Shown here one piece after another: positions 37,990 to 47,714 of a stretch of 64,000 nucleotides of DNA. Within the stretch, counting starts at the first letter, position 1, and each line of letters begins with the position of its first letter. The notes under the pieces were generated by a model. That model saw nothing but the letters and a program-made list of their open reading frames with translations, made no database searches and was not told the origin of the DNA. The position numbers and the translations under genes were made by a program. Source of the DNA: Guyanagaster necrorhizus (Eukaryota > Basidiomycota > Agaricomycetes > Agaricales > Physalacriaceae); assembly GCF_019112545.1 (NCBI RefSeq), contig NW_025064884.1:1073454-1137453 (forward strand), written 5' to 3'.

Positions 37990-40900
37990 GTGCATCTCGG
38001 AATGGATAAGGCTATGGACGACACCTCAAGGCTATTCTATTCGCTCAATATCGAGGGGGAAAATGGTATCTCCTCTAATGCCAGTTACTTCCCGTCGGAG
38101 ACTGAGGATTTCAGCACTCGGACCAGCGTTCTGTCACCGCATACCGATGTTTCGACACGGCCTACCACCTACGACCAGCTCATTGATTATCTTGACACGC
38201 TCAAGGTAGCCGTCATAGATGGGGACAACCTTCTACTGGGGAAGAATATAGGACTTGGCGCCAGCTTCCACGTCCAGGAGGGCAGGTTTCTTGATCGAAG
38301 CATCCATTCCTCATTCGTCGCGGTGAAAACGCCTCGAGAAAGTATCCACAAGCATCCCCATATCTTGAGCTCCATCATCAGGGAAGTCCTAGATGAAATA
38401 CGAGTTATGTCCCATCTTTCGCTGCACCCGAACGTAGCAACCCTTCTGGGCGTCGTGCTCGAGGAAGCTGGAGGCGAGCGCCTCCTGCCTCGGATTGTCA
38501 TGGAGCGATCTGTTGGATCGTTGGGAAGTCTTCTTCGGAAATCACAGGGAGGGCTTCCCAGACATCTAAAAACCCGATTTTGTCTGGACGTAGCTGCCGG
38601 TCTCGAAGCTCTTCACCTCATCGAGATCGTCCACGCCGACGTCAAGTCAGATAACATCCTCATCTTCTATACGGCAGAAAATTGGTTTGAGAATTGCGTA
38701 CCCATGTTGACTGCAAAAGTCTCCGATTTTGGATTCTGCGTCCCTGATACGAATGCACGGGATCTCGCTATTGGTGCCAAAGGAACCGTGCGATTTAAGG
38801 CACCGGAGACTCTTTATGAGGCGCCTCCGTCCTTGTGCCAGTATGCTAATCTTCCTCAGCGAGACCTCTACTCTTTTGGAGTGCTAGTATGGGAAGTTGT
38901 CAATGACGGTCGTCTTCCATTTCCCACTGTCAGCGACGCCAACATTCCGAGCCTTCAGCTCTCCACCGAAGATGGAGCGTCTGATGCCCTTATCAACAGC
39001 AGTGTGGTGGAAGTTGAGGGTTTCTTGACAACTATACGGGGTACTGTCCGCAGGAGTCCCAGTACTCGAATGTCATGGCAGGACGTCTTTACGTCGCTTT
39101 CGACGGCTTGCGACGCTTCTTGTATTTCCCCAAGTCCCTGCATTTCTATTGTACAGGTATGTTAGTTTACTATCTTTTCATTTCTGCGCTCGTTCATCGC
39201 CAGAAAGTACTTCACAGACCCAAGCGAACGGCAAATCGCGGCTCAGTGGACCGAATTCCAACAAGTCGGATGGATACCAAAGGTGCCTTTTCCGTATGCG
39301 GTGGGTCCCAGCATTAATGCTGCAGTACCTGACGTTCTTACTCTCTCCCAGACATGGCGAAATGGCGACGACAGCAGCTACTCAAGGTTGGTGCTGCACG
39401 AGCTCGAAAAATCAAGCAGCAGGAGACCATGGGATTGGGTCTCCGCTATCCGACTTGCCCTTCATCACTTTCAGGCTGGGAATATCGTTGCTATGAAAGA
39501 GTTCTTGCGTATCTTCGAGACAAGCCAGGTCTCTGCACTAGGAGAACAAGGTGAAGCTCTTCTCCATCTAGCTGTGGAAGCGGACGCGGTGGATACCATT
39601 CGGGCTCTCCTTCAAAAACAGACCAACGTCGGTACTCCAGATAAATACGGTCGTACACCTTTACACATGGTGAAATCCGTGGCGGCGGCCCAAGTCTTGC
39701 TCGATTTTGGAGCGAATGTACATGCTAGGCGTCATGCTACACCAGAGGGCTACATGCCGCTCCATGTCACAGCTTCCGGTGAAGTTGCAGAGTTATTGCT
39801 ACGTCACGGTGCACGGATAGACGCAAAATGCAACAACTCAGATACCCCTCTCCACACTGCAGCATCTGCCGATGTTGTTCGTGTCCTAGGAAGATACGGT
39901 GCAGATCCCCTCTCACGCGATAATCGAGGATGTGTTCCCCTACATCGTGCATTCATAGATGAGGTTGCAATGAGCTTGATGGACCTTTGTCCTGCTGCAG
40001 CCAGCTGTATAGACATAGACGGTTACACGCCTCTCCATTGGCAAATTGACAATTGGGCTGGCGAAACGGTCCAACACGCACTTGATTGTGGTGCCGACGT
40101 GACTGTCGTCAACAAAAACAGGACGACCGCTCACTTCGGTACTTCCAACTTCGCAAGAGTCAATTATGCAGGGTATCGTGTCCTATTCGATGCTGTCGCC
40201 AACATTAGCACACTGATTCCTCATGCGGACGAGCTAAAGTTAGTATCACCCCCGCTACATGAGATCACTGAGCCAAAGTTGATGGATCTCTTCCTTCGCA
40301 ATGGCTTTGCAAGTTATACCAACTATGGAAGCCCTCCTTATGGGCATACAGCCCTCCACGCAGTAGCTGATCGAGACATGGCTCTGTATAGAGCATTTTC
40401 ATGGGACTTGACTTCCCCACGGCCCCTCCGTGATCGATATTGGAAACGCCCATTACCACCTCTTTCAAAGGACGCAAACCTCATGAAGTACGCGTCATTG
40501 GTTCCCTCCCGCGAGCTCATGGATCTACTGCTGATGTACGGTGGCGATCCCAATGTCCTCAATAAACACAAAGCATCGCCCTTGCACATAGTGGCTCAAA
40601 ATATTTTTGGGGATAAAGGACATGCCGATAATACTGCCCTTGTTCAGCGTCTAGTGGATGCTGGCGGTGATGTTAATGCAAGGAACATCGATGGCGAGAC
40701 ACCCCTGCACCTTGCTTCGCGTATGGAGACCGTCATCGCTCTTCTGAATGCTGGCGCCAATCCCCGAATTGTTGACAATGAAGGTGTGACGCCTCTTCAT
40801 CACGTCTACCGTTTGTCTGAATCCTTCAGCATCGCTGTTTCTACGTTGCTCGAGCACGGAGCAGATATTAATGCTTCCGATGATGAAGGATTTACTCCTT

Positions 40901-41238
40901 TGCATTACGCGTGTCGGACGTACGAGGAGAAGAGTAGAGGGTTAGGGCAGCTTAAAAGGTGGAGAAACGTTCCTTACGACAAGATTTGGCAGTCATCCCT
41001 ACCGGTGAAGCTCCGGTTGACGTTTGATAACACTGATGAGGTTGTTAAGGCTCTGCTTGACAATGGCGCTGACGTTAATGCTCGGACGAAGGCAGGGGAG
41101 ACCGCATTGGATATGCTTTCAAGGCAACCGTTTGAATGGGATGCATATAGCCAGTTGGTGGCACGTGGAGCAACCCAAGCTTCTCCCCAAACTGCGCCAT
41201 GGTGGAATTTTAGGCTTGTGAATGATTCAAGACCATGA
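37990..41238 (+). CDS. protein kinase fused to an ankyrin-repeat domain
   Basis: Two exons, 37990-39156 and 39208-41238, give 1065 aa. Kinase domain about residues 80-385: Gly loop GLGASFHV (88-95), FVAVK with Lys113, helix-C RREVLDEI-like segment, catalytic loop HADVKSDNIL (215-224), SDFG (245-248), FKAPE (269-273) and RDLYSFGVLVWEV. Asp217, Lys219 and Asn222 are present, so catalysis is plausible, but the HRD arginine is Ala (a non-RD kinase). It resembles tyrosine-kinase-like fungal kinases. After the intron, about a dozen ankyrin repeats follow (GRTPLHM, YMPLHVTAS, SDTPLHTAAS, GYTPLHWQI, GETPLHLASR, GFTPLHYACR), ending VNDSRP. The acceptor AAAG at 39207 keeps frame. Function unknown; such repeat-kinase fusions are candidates for recognition or signalling. 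A second in-frame Met lies at 38002. Confidence 0.85.
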
Positions 41239-41331
41239 GCGTAATTTTTGGCACATTCTGTTAACATTCGAGAAGACGTTTGTATCTGAATATGACGTAG
41301 GGTCGATGTTGTCGTACGTACAGAAATGAAT

Positions 41332-41865
41332 TTAGTTCCCGTCGTTGCGGCACTGATATGAACGGGTTAATTTCTTTCTCTGAAGCGCAGTGAGAAGGGA
41401 CGTACGCAGACTTGGATAGTATGTCCATCACAGGAGCCCGAATTGGGATCACCGCGGCAGGCATAGCTACAAGAAAACTATAAGTGATTGCCAGACTCCA
41501 GACACGTAAGACCTACTTGAGCCCGTTGACGTGCAACCCGGTGAACTTGATGGGAGCAGGGCTACAGTCAAAGGAGCCTTCTGTGCACGGGTTGTCGGTG
41601 ATGACAGTCAGAACCGAATTGCACGAATCGTCATAGACCCGCCCTGAGAATGATCAGCTTAATCGGGGAGAAGCAGCTGGGAAAATGTGTCGCGTACAAG
41701 AGCCCGGGGGTCCTCCTCCAAGGTCGGCAATGCCGTAGCTATAGAATTTGCGGTTAGCGGAGGACATGGAGAGAGTAAATCAGCATACTTGAAGCCAGGA
41801 CAGATGGCTTTGGCCATACCAACAATGGCGGCGAGGATTGCAAGGGTATTGAGAGTGAATTGCAT
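41332..41865 (-). CDS. small secreted cysteine-rich protein (paralogue 1)
   Basis: Five exons on the minus strand: 41789-41865, 41698-41738, 41517-41643, 41406-41466 and 41332-41352, giving 108 aa. Residues 1-20 (MQFTLNTLAILAAIVGMAKA) are a clear signal peptide. The mature part starts ICPGFNYGIADLGGGPPGSW and contains VYDDSC, TDNPC, SFDCSPAPIKFTG and NYACRGDPNSGSC, and ends TIQVCCRNDGN, with ten mature cysteines, consistent with disulphide-stabilised secretion. A paralogue on the opposite strand at 44511-45041 has the same intron positions and phases. No named family is recognised; it could be an effector-like, surface or defence protein. A TATA box is 50 bp upstream of the ATG. Confidence 0.85.
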
Positions 41866-41914
41866 CTCGTTGTAGATGAGTTGCGATGGAGGTATCCTTC
41901 AAAAATATTGGGAC

Positions 41915-41921
41915 TTTTATA
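41915..41921 (-). promoter_or_regulatory. TATA box (CAGTATAAAAG) of paralogue 1
   Basis: TATAAAA on the minus strand, 50 bp before the ATG at 41865. The wider CAGTATAAAAG context recurs in front of the secreted-protein gene at 42458-42809. Confidence 0.65.
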
Positions 41922-42457
41922 CTGTGCTTGAAACAATTATGACTCCAGGGGGGGCTGCGTCGAGCCACGGTAGAGCGAGATAACATAAGGCAATAAGCAC
42001 ACAAAAGATTGTTCATGGTCATGGACGGGGAAACCATGTGTGATTCCACGGGGGTCCTCACCGTGAAACGACCTCGAGGCGAGGGCAGTACGCAGCCTAG
42101 AGTCGAACGCTGATGACAAATTTCGTGGGGTCGGTATTGTAAGGAGGATGAAACACTAGCATTTGTGCGCCTGAAACGATGCAAATGACTTACTGCTACG
42201 CCACATTGAGAAGCGACAAAGATGCCCACAGTGTGAGTGTCATTAGAGTATAAATTATTGATATGGCGGGCCAGCTCAGGGCTGGCGCTGTTCAAAAGTC
42301 AACGACGTCTCGTGAAACTAAGCAGATCAAATTTGTATGACGCCGTCGGGGAGAAATCCGAGACGGAATTTACACGCACGGACCAGTTTCGCGTCCATAG
42401 GGGCTTCGAAAGTCCAAAAGGATTTGCGAATATCAACGTTTCAACACGAATCAATTT

Positions 42458-42809
42458 CTACTTGAAGCATTCTCCATTCTCCAACCCAACCATGTTCTTC
42501 ACCGCACTGCATGTCCAAGTGCTACCCTGTTTACACAAATAATATTTGCCGTTTCCGCTCTTGCAATTATGGGCACTTTTGACCCCAGCGCTTGTCGCGG
42601 GGTCGCAACCCTTCCTGCAGAAACAGATTTAGGTAAATATAATATCAGCACGCTTTGTACGTAACGTACTTGACCCATGTCTCGTTATCCTTGTCAATCG
42701 TTCCGCCATTAGAACAGTGCTTGGTGGGGCCCAGCGCAACTTGATCATCCGCCATGACATTCACGGCGCATGCAGTGAGGAGGACAGACAGAAGGAGGCA
42801 AATTTGCAT
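42458..42809 (-). CDS. small secreted six-cysteine protein
   Basis: Two exons (42670-42809, 42458-42614; intron 55 nt) give 98 aa. A signal peptide is evident (MQICLLLSVLLTACAVNVMA). The mature protein is about 78 aa with six cysteines (KHCSNGG, KKGCDP, AHNCKSG, YYLCKQG, TWTCSAV, GECFK), a count that fits three disulphides, and it is Lys/Gly/Ser-rich. It is not similar to the paralogue pair on either side. The Met at 42809 is chosen over an upstream in-frame Met at 42869 because it begins the signal peptide and lies 77 bp downstream of a TATA box. Function unknown; secreted effector-like or antimicrobial-like by form only. Confidence 0.82.
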
Positions 42810-42885
42810 GGTGTCTGTAGAGTCAAGAGAGAACAAGCAGAAGTACGCGGCGAATGCGATGGTGTACAAGGCGAGGCCCCAGTCC

Positions 42886-42892
42886 TTTTATA
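42886..42892 (-). promoter_or_regulatory. TATA box (CAGTATAAAAG) of the six-cysteine gene
   Basis: TATAAAA on the minus strand, 77 bp upstream of the ATG at 42809, within the same CAGTATAAAAG string found upstream of paralogue 1. Confidence 0.65.
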
Positions 42893-43562
42893 CTGAGTTC
42901 TGTCGAAAAGTTACGTATACGAATTTTAACGAAAACGACAACGTGAGCAGCGATTCGAGAGAGAACGACGAGTACGACAGATAGAATGGTCAGCTGCCAA
43001 TAATGCCATGTAAGCTCGGACGTCTAGCATAATACCCGCTCCTCTGTAGTATGGATGTCGAGCCTATAGAAGGGCAAGTGCCAGGTATAGGTGGTTGTAG
43101 GGAGGTTATATACTTACCTGGAGAAGGGAAGACCACCGACGCTGGCTTCTGAATCGAAAATCGAATTCCGGCGTTTGGAGAGTAGCGAAGGTAAGCAATG
43201 CAAAACGAGACGTGACCGTGAAGATAGAGATCTTGGCAGGAAGTAACTACTGAGAAGAGATGTTGGTACGGCATACTAAAGTCACATAGTACGCTATAGC
43301 AAGGAACTTCCAGTTAGGAAGCCAGAACAAGTCACAATAAATGTCACCCACTCTTTCTGCGCCTTTCTCTTCTCTAAAGTTGTTGGCATTCACTAGTCTG
43401 TCGGTGAGGAGGTCATCGGTGTGTGACTTGATCGCTTTTCAAGAAATTTAGGCTCACTCACTGTTCAGACGAGCTCAGGCACACTCACCTCAAGCGGTTA
43501 GACTTTTCCCCAGCCTGGGTTCCAGTCGACAGTGTCTCCATACCTCGACTCAAAATTTGACG

Positions 43563-44210
43563 TCAGGAGTTTCGCATGAGCTTGCATCTTTGAGGGTCAC
43601 TACTTCGAATAAGACTGGGCCCGCATTCCAGAAAAACGAGGCCGATGCGCTCCCTGTCTTCATCTCTAGTCGACATATAGAAAGGCAACTGGATCGTTCT
43701 CGAAGACAAACCATTCATCCTTACGGAAGAAGAAGATCCAGACAATGCGGACCAAGGGGGGGAGATGCGGCTTTGAGAATGGCGGTAAGGGAGGCGGTTT
43801 GAGCCAACGAAGAGAAGAGCAAGGGATCGACCCTGTAACGGGTGCTAGTAATGGCTCTAGGTCGTCCCCAGCGCGACGAATTGCAGCCATAGAGTATTTT
43901 AGAAGTGAGCGGTATTTTCATCACGGATCAGGTCCTAGAAAGGATGCGTTTGAGCCCTGCGCCTCTTTGACCCTCGCTGACCCTATCACGGGTCGCTGTG
44001 GCCTCCGCGTATTGCAAATTTCGACGATCTGGAGTTCGTGTGATGATTCAAGGTCTATTCCGTGGATCATACACAAGAACATGGGAAAGGTGTGCAGGTG
44101 CCATATCTAGACAGAAAGAAGAAATACGTGGGCATTACCTGTTCTTTTTTACACTGACTTTCTAAACTAAAAGCGTACTGACCTTGTTCTCTGCTATCGC
44201 CATGTCTCGG
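43563..44210 (-). CDS. possible small gene, unknown function
   Basis: Minus-strand frames that could be exons: a short one near 44200 (MAIAENK), then from about 44108 IWHLHTFPMFLCMIHGIDLE and HELQIVEICNTRRPQRPVIG, then 43666-43890 with EPLLAPVTGSIPCSSLRWLK and VWIFFFRKDEWFVFENDP. Plausible GT..AG sites exist, but the joins are not unique and no domain is recognised. The 42893-43562 interval upstream of it has no supported gene. Confidence 0.3.
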
Positions 44211-44510
44211 TCACAAGTTTCAATCCCTGAAATCGGCATCAACGATTTATAGCTACGGCGGATGACTTCCCAGGCATTCAGAGACAGACGTGATGGTGAT
44301 ACGGCACAGCATCATTCACACGTACATGAAACAAACAAACATGACTGCCAGCTACTTGCACTACATCTCCACTTTACTAGTATCGCTGCTTCTTATTTTG
44401 ACACTCGTTCGTTTGCTGAAAGCCGGGCTGGATCTCGGTTACGAGGCGAGACAATGGTTGAGAAATTGCTGTGTGAAGACTAATGCTCAATCCCCCAGGG
44501 GAGATATTGG

Positions 44511-45041
44511 ATGAGGCTCGCATTCTACACCGTCTTCATTGGCACTGCTACTGCAATCTGTCCAGGGTTCACGTATGTTCTCCTTAGTTTTATCTCGTCC
44601 ACAGGTGTTGAACGTGCGCTCTTATAGCTTTGGTGTCGCTGACACGAAGGGAGGGCCTCCCGGGTCTTGTACGTCCAACTCTTCTCGTGTGTGCATCTTG
44701 ATTCTTACCCATAATATAGGGCGTGTTTATGATGATTCATGTAACCCCATCCTGACGGTGTTCGCTGACAATCCATGTGACGTAGGAGTTTTCGGCTGTT
44801 CTGGCGCTCCCATCACGTTTGATGCACTGCATCTCAATGGATTAGAGTGCGTCTTTTTGATCCATCGGAATTCTGGACCTTCACGTTGAGTTTGTGCATG
44901 ATAGTTACACTTGCCAGCGTGACAATAATTCTGACACGTGCGAAGGGTTTGCCAGTATACAAGTCTGTGTGAGTCTCCTGCTGTGATTTTGTGAAAAGAA
45001 CTTGTTTCTGAACTGGTCGCTGGCAGTGTAAGGGAAACTAA
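44511..45041 (+). CDS. small secreted cysteine-rich protein (paralogue 2)
   Basis: Five exons: 44511-44572, 44628-44668, 44720-44846, 44905-44968 and 45027-45041, giving 102 aa. A short signal peptide (MRLAFYTVFIGTATA) precedes ICPGFTFGVADTKGGPPGSW, VYDDSCNPILTVFADNPCD, GCSGAPITFDALHLNGL, DYTCQRDNNSDTC and IQVCCKGN. Exons 2 and 3 are exactly as long (41 and 127 nt) as in paralogue 1, and all four intron phases agree, while the introns and about half of the residues differ, so this is an old duplication now in inverted orientation about 2.6 kb away. All mature cysteines align. An upstream frame (44290-44514) with one hydrophobic stretch overlaps the start and is more likely leader sequence. 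Confidence 0.85.
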
Positions 45042-45829
45042 AGTAGTACTTGAATAACAAGTTACAGAATGATGCTGTGGTTCAAGCATCATATGTTGTC
45101 GGCAAGCATTATGTTTCTGGAATGAAGCGCGGTCGTCGGTCGTCGATATGCCGATCGCGAGGAGTGAGTTTGTATTTCCCCAGAGGCCTCAAGAGCGGGT
45201 CACTGCCCATCTCCGTTCCTGTTCTCTGGTATGCTGGACATGGACAGAACATGCGCAGAAGAAGAGTTTCCGCGAATAGCAATGATAAATTTGTTTCTAG
45301 ATTTCCAACTCTAAACTCTGAAAGCGGTGGGGACGACCTGTATCCTGCGTAATCGAATATTTATGAGCATTACATCTGCGGATAATAATACTCGTCAATC
45401 ATAAAATTCAGGATGTTCTTGCGAAGATGCGAAAATCAGCTTCTAGCTGGTCAAGAATGCTGCACGAATTTAACCCCGTCCACATCGCTCGGCCCGACGT
45501 AACCGCTTTACCTCGAACTACTATACTGTACGTGAGTATAGGGCAGAAACCGTAACGCGTAACTTCAGGTCCGTTTCCGACTTCCTTTCCTCTCTGACCG
45601 TTTTGCTTACCTGGAGGTTTCTTTCCTACAGTCACGTACAGTTTGGCATCTCTCTTCCCTGTTCCCTCTACAATGCCGTCGGTCAAGGAAAGGGGAATAT
45701 CGTTACCAACCTTTGTGAACGGCCCCAAGCCGGCATCCTGGAACTTCAAAGCACTGTGTATCATCGTTGTCTCCTGCAGGCTACTTACTCACCTGGACCC
45801 TCTTTCGTTTCTCGACGCTGGTACAGACT
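45042..45829. other. intergenic, no supported gene
   Basis: Short frames on both strands with no recognisable domain. The right part may hold the most eroded N-terminal end of the carboxypeptidase relic. Confidence 0.3.
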
Positions 45830-46960
45830 CCTCTTGCGGAGCCATTCTTCGCCAATATCACGTATTCCGAGGCACATTGGACTGAAGGGTGATACAGACT
45901 CGGAGAAAATGCCGAAGAGGTCATTTTCCTAGTGCATTTGTTCCTTCGCTCCTCTGCAGGTACTCAAAGTGGTGTAGGTATTTCCGTGCTGAGCATAATG
46001 CTGACAATGCGTCTGTTATGCCCGTCTTCTTCTGCGACGACTGCTGTTAGAGATTTTCAGACAGTGCACGGTAGCCTGACTATTGGAGGCGGCTGGATTG
46101 ATCAACCCTGTATTCGGCCAATCGCCTCGCACGATGACAAAAGACGGACTAGGGCGCGATCCCGGGCAGAGCCGGTGGAGCGAACATTACAACCTCGTTG
46201 CGCTTGACTATGTACGTTGCTCTTATCAGGCCTTCTAGTCCACTAAGCTTTACTTCAGCCAGTCGGTAGGGTTATTTTTATGGAACAAAAATCAATAACA
46301 GTCGTGATGCAGCCTAGGCGTGTACGATTTTTTACACAGGTTCTTCTTCATCTTTTCCCAGCACTCAAGAAGCAGGTTCTGTGTTTGGGGATTCATATGG
46401 TGGCATATACGTTCCACATATAGCTACAGCTTCCACAAGCAGAACCAGCGACACTGGATCATCGACTATAAGGTGACTATGACCTAGACTCTTCCTGAAA
46501 CTCCTGCGTCTACCACGCGGCCTCGTTTCCGGAAGCTTATTCGTGTTCCAAGGACACCGTGGTTCCGGTACGTCTATCCTTAGTCATGCAGGAGCTATCA
46601 TGGCTTGATTTCCTAGGTTTTCGAACGAGGATCCGCGAGAAGTAATTTCAGCATGCATCCACGAAGTAGGTGGACGCAGGAAATTACAGTCCTCGACAAG
46701 TACTTTGAGCGAACAAATATTCTGGACACCTGTTATTGCCCGAATTTTCGGATCTTCCGTGCTAGACCCACCGATATGTTCGAATCTGCTCTCAAGTCCT
46801 CATCGCGATTTGTTTTTCTTCACCTTCTTCGTATTTCAGGATCGTGATGTCTCGGATCGGCGTTGGCTAGGACTAACTTTCTTCAGTGTCCCGGGCCAAG
46901 TGAGATTCCTGAGGCGAAGCAAAATTTGCAAGTCTTGCTGCGAGAACGTTCTGGTTTAGG
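45830..46960 (+). pseudogene. decayed serine carboxypeptidase (peptidase S10)
   Basis: Fragments in correct S10 order but in changing frames: AEEVIFL (about 45910) where the family has a VIFW segment; RWSEHYNLVALD (about 46170) for the W-N-E-N-L stretch; LYFSQSVGLFLW (about 46250) for the IDQPVG-F-S motif; VYDFLHRFFFIF (about 46320); FGDSYGGIYVPHIAT (about 46388), the nucleophile motif G-E/D-S-Y-G-G; then a shifted FHKQNQRH; VLDKYFERTNILD (about 46700); and SDRRWLGL (about 46855), where the family has NERW. Frameshifts and stops separate nearly all of them. The active-site serine codon is still readable, but no continuous protein can be built. Confidence 0.7.
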
Positions 46961-47714
46961 TGATTCCGTGTATCCATCTAGGCGTCGCTGCCGCAATTCT
47001 TTCGTTATAGGAAACGTTCTCTTGCGTTGGTGAAGTGAAGAGATGAACGAGTGATGTCGCCTTGGACTGTAACTGCGGCATCTTAGCGAAGCAAGATGCT
47101 CTCGAAGGCACATATGGGGATCATGACTACCATGAGTCCTGTTCTGTGTAGGTCGTAATGGAGATCTTCAACCGCTAGTGATCCTGACTCAGCAAACGAC
47201 ACGTCTGAAGATGACCTAGATCTCTATTGGGGACGGATTTATTTTCTTTCCAACGGACTAACTCACGACTGTCGGTGATCTTCCGACGTTCGGAGAGTCA
47301 AGCCTTCATTTCATCGCCAATGATGGACTTTTGTATGCGTGCGCGCTATATTTCATGACTGGAGGCAAGCGATGAAAAAAAGTCTTGTACTTGCATGAAC
47401 CCAACTGTGAGCAATAGGCTGTATTAGTAAATGACAACTGAGTCGAAGTTGTATAAAGAACAGGATCTACTCACGCTCAGACCGCTTCCGCGTCATATCT
47501 GCCGGCAGACTTCCCAAATCCCACTTGCTGCGGCACATTTTATGTAAATTCGCTCTCCCTCTTTCCGACTATCATGATGACGCCCTCCTCCTTGGACCGT
47601 TTTGAACCGCCATGCCTTTTGACGAGTACTGGCCTGACTCAATCGGGGCATCGATGGACCCTTGACAACCCTGCCCTGATGGCAATACCACAGCTGTATC
47701 GCCTTCCTTGAACT
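46961..47714. other. intergenic, promoter side of the HeLo-pseudokinase gene
   Basis: No supported gene. Pyrimidine-rich sequence at 47540-47600 and an ATG-poor leader precede the start at 47715. Confidence 0.35.
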
